From assembly GCA_029378245.1 (NCBI GenBank), contig JARKIF010000007.1:2666001-2730000 (forward strand): 64,000 nt of DNA, given 5' to 3'. The stretch is from Roridomyces roridus. Its lineage: Eukaryota; Basidiomycota; Agaricomycetes; Agaricales; Mycenaceae. A program made the translations under genes and the position numbers. The notes beneath the pieces were generated by a model, which was not told the DNA's origin, did not search any database, and saw only the letters and a list, made by a program, of their open reading frames with translations. Below, piece by piece: positions 1-11,571 of this stretch; within the stretch, counting starts at the first letter, position 1; each line of letters begins with the position of its first letter.

Positions 1-1075
1 GACTGTCTCTTGAAATGAGAATCATGGCTCACTTTGAGCTCGGGATCCACCACGCCTTGATTCTCTCTCGGAAGCATCGAGCAGCTGCCGACGGCGTCTA
101 TACTCGAAAGGTTAATGAGCAAGTTTACAACCAACACGCCTTGGACGACACGCACGCGCCATGTTCATAAGCGTGTTTTTGATGTAATCTGCCGAACGAT
201 TCAAGCTCTGGACGGGACGTAGAAGTAAAGGGATCATACCACGAATCTGCTGATCATCATCCGATACACGGACTCCCGGATCCATTTCGCGCACGACGCC
301 GGATTGGAACGGCTCGGTCTGTGCAAAGGAGCGGATGTATTTGAAGCCTTGGACGAGGAGCTCCACATCTGCAGGCAGGCAGGACCGAGAGAGTGAATTT
401 GCACGATGCATCAACTTATTTCACCCACCGAAATCATTCTCCAGTAAATGAGGATCGATCGTTGGATAAGCCCACGCGTCGCTGGAAGTTGCGTGCTTTG
501 GATTATTCACGTTAGATGTTTAGCTGAGAGTGTAAAAAACAAGCGGCACGCACGACGGTACCACGCGAAAATGGACGGCAAAGAACTGCCATCAAGGTGC
601 AATAGGTCTTTCCTGCCTCGGGTTGCACTTTACTCGTGTCAATTACACCGTGGCAACTTCCAAGTAGAACCACGACTCACAGAGACTGTAGAGTTTGATC
701 CGTCAGCGAAAAACAGCGAGTGAGGTAAAGAGGTCACACGCACGCAGTGAAGAACCCGCGATGGCGTTGATGTCCCCAGCAGCGGGTTTCGACCACACTA
801 GCCAGAATGAGCAAAGGTCATCGGGGGAGGTGGCACGATTCACTGTAGTAATTATTCCCAGAAGAACCTCCTGGAAGCATCATCAGCATTTAGATTGAAC
901 AAGAGACGAACAAGAGCAACGCACCAAGTCCTTTCCCCCGATTCCAAACAAACTCTCTGTCATTCACAAACCTCTGCTTCACAGTGGGAAACGCCCAGTC
1001 AAACTAAATACCCGACATCGTGAGCATACCCTCTTAGCAGCGGTGAATGCACAGACCTTGGAATTTTCATGAGTA
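1..1075 (-). pseudogene. GMC oxidoreductase remnant, internally deleted, cut by window edge
   Basis: Minus-strand pieces match the complete GMC copy at 5343-8073 in order. About 930-1000 encodes the stretch before the GMC signature (FDWAFPTVKQ.. NRGKGLG). About 420-640 encodes the segment with GKTYCTLM and RPFSRGT, and 240-370 encodes LVQGFKYIRSFAQTEPF. Positions 1-90 encode the C-terminal catalytic segment (AVGSCSML, GVVDPEL); the catalytic His is restored across an intron. Everything corresponding to roughly 6160-7720 of the complete copy is missing between about 660 and 930. The N-terminal FAD-binding fold is absent beyond 1075. The last exons lie before base 1. I infer a dead copy from a duplicated GMC family. 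Confidence 0.75.
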
Positions 1076-2340
1076 AGCACAAACTTGCCACGTCATCGCG
1101 CTGCGGCCGGGGAGCGCAGCCCTCATGGCGGCCTATATCCGACGCCAATGCCATCGCAAGGTAGCTGAAGAATGGGATTGGTGAACGTGCTAGAAGAGGT
1201 GCCGCAAGCGCGGAAGGAGGGGAGACACCACGTCATCGTTTCTACGCGCGGCGTGAAGGTGGAGGAGCCCTACGGATTCGGGGCCTTGACGGGCATCTCG
1301 ACAGATGTATGGGCGACTGCCAGTGCAGAACGCATCCAGACAGCAGTGTATGGAGGAGCGATCGCCCGCCTCCCATCTGACTTCCTCATCCTCCACTGAA
1401 AGCTACTCTCGGAAACGCGCCACGCCATCGTGCTGCGCCCGAGCGAGCCACTCGTCAAGGTCCCAGGGTCTCGCACACCCTGCTGCGAGCGAGGAGCATC
1501 TCGAGGCGCGGTAGCTGAAGAACGAGGCTGTGGCACACTCGGAAGTGCTATAGGCAGAGGTAGCGCCAGCTAAGTGCCCGCCACGTCATCGTGCCTGCGT
1601 GCGAGATGTATGGCCCGACGGCTGAAGAGCCTGGGCGACGGGCATGACGACAGCTGCATGCGCGATAGCGGTGCAGAAGGCGTGCGGAGCGAGCACGTGG
1701 ACAGTGTCAGGGTTAGGAGGATGACGAGTGTGCCAAAGACTCGGCAGACGCCCCCATCGCAGACGAGTGGGCAACACGGGACGCATCTAGACTGCTCTCA
1801 CACATCCATCATCTCTCCTCGACGCGGGCGGGGAGGCTTGTCATCCACCGGGAGCGAATCTTCCTCGACGGTCGATGACGCTAGTCGTGACCATATCTCT
1901 TCAGACGTATGTAAACTGGGCTTGTCGTCCGTGACGAGATCTGTAGCTGGATGGGAATTAGAAGGAGGACGAGGGCTGCGCAAGTAGCGACGTACAGAGC
2001 CCAGAGGAAATCAGACACCCTCTCGCAGGGATGCCCCGATTCGTTCAGGAAGCGCGCAAGGTGAATGCATCGGATCCTTGCAATCCAAATACTGATGGTG
2101 GAAGCTGGAATTTGAGCTTCCCGATGTCGCTGCGACCAAGAAAGGCGCGGTGTGGAGCCGACAGAGCCGTATTCGTCGTGCCAGGTGAGACCAAGGTGAG
2201 AGGGAAAAAGAGAGTCGTTGATGGCATCACGATTTCGTGTCTCCTCCCGTGCCACTGGTACCCGTTCCGCTCTAGCACGCTCTCTCGCCCATGGATTTTG
2301 GGTCTTCCATGGCCCCGAATACACTTATGATTCCTGAATC
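1076..2340. other. no confident gene; degenerate direct repeats
   Basis: No recognisable gene. A degenerate direct repeat is visible: the stretch around 1226-1335 recurs at about 1581-1684 (shared CCACGTCATCGT, GACGGGCAT and GTGCAGAA blocks), with a weaker start near 1089. A minus-strand open frame at 1881-2324 contains one strongly hydrophobic stretch that could be a membrane segment, but nothing else supports it as a gene. Confidence 0.35.
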
Positions 2341-2764
2341 GTTTTGCGCCAGAACTAGTTCACGACATTTGTCATTATCTCCTCGAGCAAGATTTGCTCG
2401 TTTTCCGCCGAGTCAGCACACTGGCGAAGCAGTTCGCTGTCACAACGCTCCTCCACCGCCTTGGAATCAATTGCGTCCAAATCGAGGCACAGGAATTGAA
2501 GGCTTCATCACGCTCTGCCCCACATATCCGGACTTCCTCCCCCGCATTCGCATCCTCAATCTTCACTTCGAGGAAGCGCCTCATCCAACTGAATTTCACC
2601 TCCTCGCGCATCTGGGAAATACCCACCCTCGCTGATATCCCTCGCGTTGTCATCGCATTCGCCACCCCTCCCTCCGACGCGATCGAATGTCTTGGCCAGG
2701 TGTGGGACCTTCCTCGGGATCTGACTGATGTACCTTCTTCCCTCTTCCCCGTGGCCATATCATA

Positions 2765-4338
2765 TGGCACATATAGTGTACAAAAAATAAAAAATGACAC
2801 ACCACCCGAAAAACAGCGCAACTTGAGTGAAATTGCAGAAAAAATACACAGGTTGACACAGACACTGTTGAAAAGTGACACACCTCCTCGCATGGAAATT
2901 TCCCACACCTTTGTACTTGGGAGTCCAAGGTTTTTGGTAACAAAGCCGTGATGATTTTTCGGCAATGCCTGATGAGATCACTGTGTGCAATGATGAGTTT
3001 GACCTCAACAACTGAGAATTCCAAGATGGATCATACTTGGAAGTCTGTCAAGGCACTGTCGTCCAGCTCAGACCTGAATCTAGATATAATATCTGGGGGG
3101 TGAACCGTTGAGCTTTGAAGGGCCACCATTGAAGTCACGGATTGCTGGGAGCAAGTGCGGGCACCTCCAGTGAAGTTTGAAGTTGAAATTCACCGGACTC
3201 TAAATCTGAATTTCTGTTCAAATGATTGCTACTGTGGTCCTATTGTTTGGCCACCGAGCTGAGACTGGAAGCCATGGTCAATCCAAGGCTTGAACAGGGC
3301 AAATTGCCATTCTAGTTGAAACTTCATTGGGACTCATTAGGGTTGCCATCAGGTACAGTGATTGCTGATCAAAATTTTCAAAATCTTGCCACCCGAACAC
3401 ACGGCTTGTGGGGTCAACCTGTGTAAGTAAGTTCCGAGTCTTAAAAAAATTATTTTTAAGCTCGGTCTTATCGGCCCGTTTCCCGCAAAAGTGGGGTCCA
3501 ATTTTTTTCGATGACATCTTTGAGCCCTGTGTGTTTGGCTCCAACAAATTCCTTATAAGGTAATTCTGGAGGTGTTCTGGCTCCATTTGGTACCCTCTTA
3601 GTCAATGACTCTTACGCCCTTGGACATGCATCTCCATTCCTGCTCAGTGCTCACTTCTGCCGGCCTCCGTGTTATCAACATCTCTGCCGACGGCGAGTCG
3701 GACGCTGTCGGACGCGGAACGGGACCTCCATGTTTGACAGCCGATGACAGTTCCGTTTCGGTTCCGTTGACAGGCACGCGGCCATGCCTCTTGTTTCCCA
3801 CCACCACCATGCATCGACTGGACCTACGGGCGACAACGTCGTGTTTTAACAACCCACTCGAACTCCCTCGTCTCACGTACCTAGGCCTGGCGCGCGTCTC
3901 TTGTGTCTCGCCCAATTTCTTGGTTTTCGGCTCTTTGGACGACGGACTGTAAATACAGATGACTTGTCCCCATCCTCTCTCGTCGCGTACAGAGAAAATA
4001 CAGCTTTTCTCGGGCCATTCTTTGCATCTCACTTGTAAAGCATCCCTCTCGGGATTGCTTTGTCCCCGCCGTGACCCATGATCTCACCCCACTTGTCAGT
4101 CCAAATGCAGTAGTACCAACAGACTTCACCAGGCTCAACCTACAGACTCGGATTGCCATGCACCCGCAATGGCCCTCAAAGCAGGTACCCACTGTAGCGT
4201 CTGGTGGCGATCTCTACATATGCAGTCGGCCTGAGGTGTGTTTTTTTTTACACAAGGTGTGTATTTTTTCCCGCAAGGTGTGTGTTTTTTGCGCGAGGTG
4301 CGTGTTTCTTTGTCTGAATTATTGTACATTATATGCGC
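2765..4338. mobile_element. possible non-autonomous element with degenerate terminal inverted repeats
   Basis: The left end reads ATGGCACATATAGTGTACAA and the right end, on the opposite strand, reads ATGGCGCATATAATGTACAA. Both then run inward into similar A-rich sequence with ACAC and CACC blocks. The interior is AT-rich, with homopolymer runs (for example around 3440-3510), and has no transposase I can recognise. ATATCA lies next to both ends and could be a target duplication. The same interval fills the gap upstream of the peroxidase fragment at 4413. The TIR match is only about 20 bp with mismatches, so this is tentative. Outside these ends, 2341-2764 and 4339-4412 hold nothing recognisable. 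Confidence 0.3.
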
Positions 4339-4412
4339 CATAATATCACGCTAATGGGTGATCGGATGAAATCCCATCGCGAGTCAACTGTCCGCACAGC
4401 ACCGGTGTTCGT

Positions 4413-4743
4413 AGATGGGGATTCTCGGCCAGGACGCGTCCAAGCTCGTCGACTGCTCGGACGTCATTCCCGCGCCCCCTACATTGACTCCGAGCCAGGC
4501 ACAGGCATTCTTCCCGCTTCAAGTCAACATCAATGATGTGCAGCAGTCGTGTCAGAGTGCTACCTTCCCGAACCTCCCGACTGCCCCTGGCGCTGCGCTG
4601 AGCGTGCCTTCGATGTGTGTTGCATTTTCTTGCTCTATCATGCGGAGGCTGATGAACATCTCTTTTCTCATAGTGTCCAGGACCCCCTGACCGATGGTCC
4701 ATGCCAGGATGATGGTACCAACTGTGTGTTGCCCTCTGCTTGA
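4413..4743 (+). pseudogene. class II peroxidase 3' fragment
   Basis: The fragment encodes only the C-terminal part of a class II fungal peroxidase: GILGQDAS, LVDCSDVIPAPP, AQAFFP, then a GT..AG intron (about 4618-4679) and a last exon ending in CVLPSA and TGA. It closely follows the last two exons of the peroxidase at 24632-26135, including the position of the final intron. Homology begins abruptly at about 4413, so the haem pocket, both histidines and the signal peptide are absent. It cannot encode a working peroxidase. I infer a third peroxidase copy truncated by rearrangement or by the insertion upstream. Confidence 0.85.
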
Positions 4744-5342
4744 TGGGATTCTGGGCGGTAGATGTTGAAACTGCATGCTATATGCAACCTGGCTTGAATT
4801 TCGGTTTATTTGTGTGTAATAAAGGGAAACTACCTGACTTGGAATGAGAAATCTCCTCCCCGGTACATGCTCCGACAGAGCCATCACGAAGCCGGGTTAT
4901 GCAGGATATCGATTCAAGTGCGGCCTCGACCTCCATTTTTGTCTGCCCCGTTCACGTCCCTCGCAAAGAAATCAATGAGCAAGTATCTGTAAGTATCCTT
5001 TAAGTTTGTGCTTCTGCGGTAAGCTGACAGTGACATCACATTATGCGTTTCCCATATCACGCCAACTCTTGAAGTCGACCTCTTCCTGGCGTATTATGTA
5101 ACTCAGTTGGGGCCTGCAGTTACCCCACGTTCGATTCCCGCATCGGCATTGAAGTGGAAGACTAGTTTTCGGCGGGACATCCCGTGTTTTTGCTTTCACG
5201 GTACACTCGAAGTTTAGTCTCCCAATATCACACTCGGGTTTTGTAGATTCCGTCATTTGCTCCGGCCTCCTTGAGGTTGAAAGATTCATATGCAGGACAG
5301 TATACAGAGTTCTAGACCGGGCATTTATATGACCCATTCCCT
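4744..5342. other. intergenic, nothing recognised
   Basis: About 600 bp between the peroxidase fragment and the stop codon of the GMC gene. No gene, repeat or clear regulatory element recognised. Confidence 0.5.
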
Positions 5343-8073
5343 TCACTGCCTCCCGCGAATAATATCAGCAGCTGTGACTTGTGAAAGGATGCGCAGACAA
5401 CGAATATCAAACATGCTTACCTTTCTCCGCAATCACATACACCGTCGCTGGACGCAGAATCAAAATGTGCTGAAAGCGAATAGCAAACAAACCGGTACTC
5501 ACCCTGCGTATGCGCAGCAATATGCAACGGCACGACGCTCAGATCCACGACGCGCAGATTCGTCGTGCCGTATACCTTGAGTTCGGGATCCACTACACCG
5601 TTCTTCGAGCGGGGGAGCATCGAGCAGCTGCCCACGGTGTCTACGCAGCTGGGTCAGCAAATAGGACAGAAATCAAGACAGAGGCGCACGCCAGGTCGTC
5701 CCATGTACATTCTTGATGTACTCTATTGCGCAATCGGTGAGTCGGAAGATTGAGCCTGAGGAGAATCTTAAGTGGAACGCACCGCGAATCTGCTCGTCGG
5801 TGACACATTCCACACCCGGATCGACCTCTCTGACGACGCCAGACTTGAACGGCTCCGTCTGCGCCAGCTTACGGGTGTACTTAACGGCTTGGACCAGGAC
5901 CTCGAGGTCTGTGCGACAGCAAATATGAATGAGTATCCCAGCCGTGTCTGACTGTCCTGTGTAAGCGCTGACCGAAATCATTCTCGAAATAATGAGGGTC
6001 GATCGCAGGATTTGCGGTTGGGTCAGAGGACGTTGCGTGCTGTGTAACAGTTCAATCTATTGAACTGAAGCATTAGAAGCCACGCACGATCGTCCCGCGC
6101 GAAAACGGATGGGTGAGCACAGGCATCACAGTGCAGTACGTCTTGCCCGGCTCGGGGGGGCCTTTCGCGCACGTGAGCCACCATTCAGATATATAGTTGC
6201 AAAGATAACTCACTAAGGCTATCATTTTGCTTAGCAGCGGCAAGAAGACGAGGAGTCGAACACGCACAAAGTCAAATGCCCAGGGAACGCAGCCAACTCA
6301 ACGTCAGGCAAACAATCATCCTTCAACACGCCCATCTGCAGCTCCCACTGCTCCTTCAACGACTGCGGCACGCTCCCCGCCTGGATCTGTTTTTCCAAAT
6401 TGGAGGCAAGGGCGTCGATGAGCGCGGGAGCTTCGGCTGGGCTGATGAATGAGAGCGGGAGGAATGAGAAGGATGTGACGCCGGCGCGTTGGGGGCCGAG
6501 ACCTTGCTGGCTGTGGGTTTGAGTTGGAACCGTCGGGGAGCAGAACGAGTGCGAGTGGAAGGGAGAATGCGTACTAGAGTTTCTTGGCTTCTGCGGCGTA
6601 CGCCGGGTCATGCAGGGAGTCGAGCGTTGGTGGGGACCCGGCAAGTTCGTATGAGATGCCGAAGAATCTATACAGGATTTCATCAGGTTCGAGAGATTTC
6701 AAAGGGGAGAAGACGGACGTACGAATGCTCCTGGACGTTCTCACCCACGCCAGGCAACTCGATCTTGGTCTCGACGCCAATGGTGGATAGGATTCCGGGG
6801 CGGCCGATACCTGTGCCGGGCATTTATGAGTTTGCGACTGTTTTCAGCGGAAGCAGACTTGCCGGAGAGTTCGAGAATCTGCGGACTCTTGATCGCGCTT
6901 CAGACAGGTGAGCCAAGAAGTGTCTAATGATGAATTTCACACGCACCCTGCACAAAGCATAACCTCCCGCTTCGCATTGACCGTGGACTTGTCCCCGTCG
7001 CGAAGATACTCGACGCCAGAAGCGGTCAGCGGCTTCTCGCCGTCCTTCTCCTTGAAGAGGATTCGTGCAACCGTGGATTCCGTCAGAACCTATGACCCGT
7101 TAGTTCCATGCTCACACAAGCGCAGAAGAAGTGAAAGCACAGTCAAATTGGGTCTATCTTGGGCAGGAAGGTAATAGCCCGTCGTCGCATACGAACGCGT
7201 CCAGTCTTTGGGATCGAGGTTCGAGTTGCCTAGCCACATCCCTGTAATCTGTTCCTGTCTGTCAGCAAGCAACTTGAGATTAAATCAAGGGATGCCAACG
7301 TTTCCGCCGTACGGATCCTCCACCCGCTGCACACCCATGTTTTTCATCGTCCCTTGGAAGAGATCATCAACGACATGGTAGTGAAACGGGATCGTCGTGT
7401 GGATGGGGCCGTCGGTGCCGCGGAGTGAGGCGTCCCATGTTTGAGGGAGGGCATCGGGTTGCAGCTCTGTAGGTGGGTGGAATCTGCGTTGGAAGAATAA
7501 ATGAATGATTTGGAGATGAGTGGAAAGCACAGACGTTTCGCTCTTCTTGGTGTACGTCATATATTCGGCCCAATTCCATCCGGGGTTTCCAAGTTTCTCG
7601 ATAGCGTCGATGTCTGCGGCCGGGGGCTTGATCCACGCTGCGCTCAGATGAGAAACACTGATGGGCAGGTGAATCACAGGATGTACCGTAGAAGTTGAGC
7701 GCAGAAGAGCCTCCCAGCCCCTTCCCACGACTCCAGATCACCTCCCTATCGTTGGAGAACTTTTGCTTGACGGTGGTGAAAGCCCAATCAAACTAAATTG
7801 TTTCTCGTCAACAATGCTCAAGTATAACACATGTTGCGGACCTTGGGATTCCCGAACGTCATACCGAACTGCCCAGGCACCATAATCTCCGGTTGCGTGA
7901 TGTTAGGTTCCCCAGCTTCGAGTACGAGGACGGTGACCGATGGGTCTTCGGTAAGGCGCGAAGCAAGGACCAAGCCCGCAGTCTGACAGCTATTGAGCGG
8001 ACATAATGAAAGCAAGGAAACGACGCACCCCGCCTCCAACAATCACGTAGTCAAACTCGCTTTGGGTGCTCAT
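5343..8073 (-). CDS. GMC oxidoreductase (FAD-dependent, aryl-alcohol-oxidase / choline-dehydrogenase-like)
   Basis: FAD-dependent oxidation of an alcohol-type substrate, with O2 or another acceptor, is the known role of this family. The protein starts MSTQSEFDYVIVGGG; splicing the first intron joins it to TAGLVLASRL, giving the dinucleotide-binding fold. RGKGLGGSSALNFY is the GMC signature. The C-terminal catalytic block, after removal of an intron, reads TWHTVGSCSM.. GVVDPELKVYG.. LRVVDLSVVPLHIAAHTQ, then TVYVIAEKAADIIRG and TGA at 5343. The two His (WHT and AHT) are in the expected active-site positions. Many short introns are present; start and stop are well supported. There is no signal peptide before the FAD fold, unlike secreted aryl-alcohol oxidases, so I infer an intracellular enzyme. 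Substrate cannot be read from the sequence. This is the only apparently complete copy of three on this strand. Confidence 0.85.
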
Positions 8074-8756
8074 CACGGGTGGGTGGTATTGACGGGGAGG
8101 AGCGCGACGGAATTTTATACTGAATTTTCCCAAATCTCAAACGGCCGGTCGTCCCGGATGTACATGAGCGGCGAGCGGGGTCGCAACTCCACGATCATGA
8201 TATTCAAGGGCCAGCTAAACGAGCTGTTCTGTACGGCACGGCCCCAATTTGTACCAAAGTCCGATGTGCGTCGAGCTAGCCCTGCGAATGAAGCCCGTGT
8301 TGCGGCTGGCAGCACTGGCCGGTGTTGATTACTCCATATCATCCCAATGTAATGACGGAGCGGTCCCCAGTTGGAGCAGCCTAGAGTGTCAGCCTACTCC
8401 AAGATCCAGGAACGATATCCTTGGAGTTGACAGTGGACAGGCAGCGATTCGATTCGAGGAACAATCCCCCAACAGAGATCCGGGCGAATCTCAACGATTT
8501 GTGGAAGGTCACTGCGGGCAGTGGAGAGTCGCCGGCCGGTGAGTTTCCCATGACAGGGAGTAACTGAGCCCCGTCCATCGGCTTGAAAGGCCCCGCAGGG
8601 CTCCTCGCCCAATCGTCGCCAGTGGAGGACGAAAGGCGCAATGATCCGAGCCAAGCACAGCCAATCAAGATCATTATCAGGCGCTACGCCACCGATCACT
8701 GCGAGTCGGGGAGGAGTTGGGGTATGATTGACTGCGGTGGACAAAAATCATTTAGT
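8074..8756. other. upstream region of GMC gene
   Basis: Upstream of the minus-strand GMC gene and expected to hold its promoter. I see no clear TATA box and no other gene. Confidence 0.35.
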
Positions 8757-9260
8757 TTTTTCCGGGCCTGTTTTTTTGGTCTCATGTTGTAGATTGATGT
8801 ATATCTTTGAAGATCTACATCTTTCTACATAAATCCCCAAATTTGGGGTTCTTTTTTTGTGCAGCTGTACATTTTTTCAGTGAGACATCAGAGAAACACA
8901 TAGATCTGTGTAGATCGAGTGGTTCCGTGGAAACACACAGATCTTCAAAGATCATCATCGTGTGTCTTTTTTTTTTGCTGAGGGCCTCTTTATTTTGTAA
9001 TATCCCAATGTTGGCCGGACTCTGCATCAGGCCGATGTGATGCCCGATGCCCGGCATCACGGCTTCCAGAAGCTGCCCTTCTTTCTTGATGTTTACATCA
9101 ACCTGCCGGGGACATCCATCAGAAAATCAAAGGCATCTGGTTGCCGGCTCGGCAATTGGGGGAAAAAAAGAGACATCAGGATGTAGATCCACACCTGCTA
9201 GTCTTTTTTCCCCTTCACTGACCTTTTTTGTTTGAATGACATCCAAAAAAAAGACATCGC
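8757..9260. repeat. AT-rich non-coding block with inverted repeats
   Basis: A block full of T and A homopolymer runs, clearly unlike its surroundings. It contains an inverted pair: ATCTTTGAAGAT near 8802 and ATCTTCAAAGAT near 8941. It also has repeated GATCTACATC / GATGTAGATC and GACATC words near both ends. No open frame of note. It could be a degenerate MITE, but no clean terminal inverted repeat or target duplication is visible. Confidence 0.35.
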
Positions 9261-9555
9261 TTTCGCTAGCTACATTTGCACTGCTTTTTCTCGCCTCCAC
9301 CGCCGGAGACACCTTTCATGCCCCTCCTTTTCTTCTGGATACACTCGCTTCACTCGGACTTTGGGTGTCAATGGGACAGCATATGTAGTCCTGTACGCCG
9401 TAGCGGCTATCATCCATGGCTTGCTCTGGAATTACGCTACATCCCTCGCTATCAGTCCAAACCCACACCTCTCCGCTGTTAATGTCGGGTCTTCAAGCTT
9501 CCTCTGCAACCCGCCTATGCTCTTAGGCGCTCGCAGCTTCCTCAGCTCGCTTGGA

Positions 9556-10275
9556 TTGCTTCTTCCCTCCGCTATCGAACACGTCGAGTTTTCTTTGGGC
9601 ATCCAGTTCCCATCTCATTCATGCGCACCAATACCCTCGAGCGCTGGGTTGCTGTATTCCTCCGCTATCGAACACGTCGAGGTTCTTTCGAGCATCCAAT
9701 TGCCATTTTATTCATATGCACCTATGCCATTGAGTGCTGGGTTGCTGTATTCCTCCGCTATCGAACGCGTCGAGGTTCTTTCAAGCATCCAATTGCCATT
9801 TTATTCATATGCACCTATGCCATCGAGCGCTGGGTTGCTGTTTTCCTCCGCTATCGAACGCGTCGAGGTTCTTTCGGGCATCCAGTTGCCAATTTATTCA
9901 TACGCACCTATGCCCCCGAGCGCTGGGCTGTTTTACTCCGCTATTGAACGCGTCGAGTTCTTTTGGGCATCCAGTTCCCGTGTTATTCATACGCACCTAT
10001 GGCCTCGAGCGCTGGGTCGCTGTATTCCTCCTCTATCGAATGTGTCGAGGTTCGCTCCCAATTTATTCATACGCACCTATGCCCTCGAGCGCTGGGTTGT
10101 TTTACTCCTCCGCTATCGAGCGGGTCGAGTTTTTTTTTGGGCATCCAGCTCCCGTTCCTGCATATGCATCCATACCCTCGAGCGCTAGATTGCTACATTC
10201 CTCTGGATCCGGTCTCGAACACGTCGAATTTCCTGGGCATCAATTGCTTCCTTCCTCTGCCTTCGAACAGGTCGA
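9556..10275 (+). repeat. minisatellite, about 8 copies of a 93-bp unit
   Basis: Tandem units start at about 9556, 9648, 9741, 9834, 9927, 10017, 10093 and 10184. Each carries TCCGCTATCGAACGCGTCGA, then GCATCCA, CATATGCACCTATGCC and GAGCGCTGGG. Copies 2-4 are 93 bp (31 codons). Copy 6 is shortened and copy 8 is decayed. Because the unit is divisible by three, the plus strand stays open through the array (SSAIERVEVLSSIQLPFYSY-like repeats). The composition does not look like a real protein and I do not call a gene. Weaker relatives of the unit are scattered to about 11280. Confidence 0.85.
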
Positions 10276-11331
10276 CCTGCATCCACGTCCTCAGCAACAA
10301 CGAACAGGGCAGTCCTTTTGGCCACAAATTTCGGTCTTTCGGAACGGTCACAACTACGGCTTGGCAACAGATACAACAACAACGAAACCACCAACCAGCA
10401 TTCAACTCTGGCTTGCTGTGTACTTTGCCTTCTTTGACCCAAATCACGCACAAGATACCGCGACCTTGCTGATTTTGAACATTTAGGTTACCCTCTGCTC
10501 TGAGCTGGCACTTTTGACCACGACACGACGACCGGATATGTTACTATTGTCTGATCTTGGATTTCGAGTTCTAGACTCAACACCCTGTTTCGACACATCA
10601 ACAGCGAGTTTACTCCTCAGTCTCTGGTTCACCTATGCCTAGACTGTAGAAAGCTTCGATTTCATCGTTGCCTAGGCCATCGAGTGCCCCTTCGCAGTAC
10701 GCATCCATGTCTTCAAGCGCTGGACTGCCATTTAGTGTAGCTCTGTCTGCTATCGAAAGCGGCGGGCTTGCTCCTTGTAGTTTCCTGTACACCTCGATGA
10801 CATTCAGTGTTAGGTGTCTTGTATCTCGTCATCCAAGACGTGCTTTGCCATCGGTTTGGAACTGTCGTCATCGAAGACACTCTTTACCGTCCAAGGCATC
10901 CCAATTCACGTATCTTCGATTACTGGAATTCTTGTACCCGCCATCGAAGGCATTCCGTGTCCATATCCTCAATCCCTGGGTGATGTATTATGATTGGCTT
11001 CATTGACCCTCGAACGATGGATACATGATACTGACTAGTACCCTGACTCGCAATTTAGGTTCTACATTCAAGGTAAAGAAACCACATTTGGACGCTTCAA
11101 CGGCAAGCTTAGTCTGGTCTCGAGTTCTGCTATTGAAAGCAACTGGAATTTCACCCCCAAGGCCATCGAGAGCCCCCCTTTTTCTAAATTCTCGCTCCTT
11201 CCTTAATTTATTACTCGTTGCCATCGACGGCATTCTATTCGCACGTCGCAATTCCTGGTCCTCAAGTGCCGGGTGTTTGCTCTCATCATCGGGACGCCAG
11301 TTGGCATCGAAGCTATCCTTTACTTTATACT
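10276..11331. other. decayed minisatellite relatives, no gene
   Basis: Contains scattered CATCGAGTGC, TCAAGCGCTGG and TCAAGTGCCGGG words related to the 93-bp unit, for example near 10676, 10711 and 11262. No gene recognised. The copia element begins at its right edge. Confidence 0.4.
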
Positions 11332-11512
11332 TATTGTTGGATGATGTTCGATGAGTGTGAACAAGAGAAGAATAATGCATTCAGTGGTTGAACTACGGGC
11401 TTATATACTACGGATAATATCTAGAAGATTCTACTACAGTGAAGAGAGAATTAGTAATAGCTGAGTAAATAGAATCGGGTAGAATCTCGGGGAAATAATT
11501 ATAATTACAACA
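11332..11512 (-). repeat. 3' LTR of copia element
   Basis: 181 bp, identical by eye to 15931-16111. On the element strand it begins TGTTGTAATT and ends CAACAATA. A TATATAAG promoter-like box lies inside it, near 11399-11406. Confidence 0.92.
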
Positions 11513-11524
11513 CTCCCCCTCAAG
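11513..11524 (-). other. polypurine tract
   Basis: CTTGAGGGGGAG on the element strand directly abuts the 3' LTR, the usual place for plus-strand priming of an LTR retrotransposon. Confidence 0.75.
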
Positions 11525-11571
11525 CGCGAGTCATTCCAAGTCGAGAGACGAAATACTCGTGCTTGGACTTG

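Noticed and set aside
5343..8073. Naming the gene as secreted aryl-alcohol oxidase
   Set aside because: The FAD-binding fold begins at residue 7, leaving no room for a signal peptide; only the GMC family is safe.
9232..10188. Long plus-strand open frame of 318 codons
   Set aside because: Openness is explained by the 93-bp tandem repeat; composition and lack of introns or domains do not fit a gene here.
9556..10275. CRISPR-like array
   Set aside because: Units are contiguous 93-bp repeats without spacers, in a eukaryotic genome.
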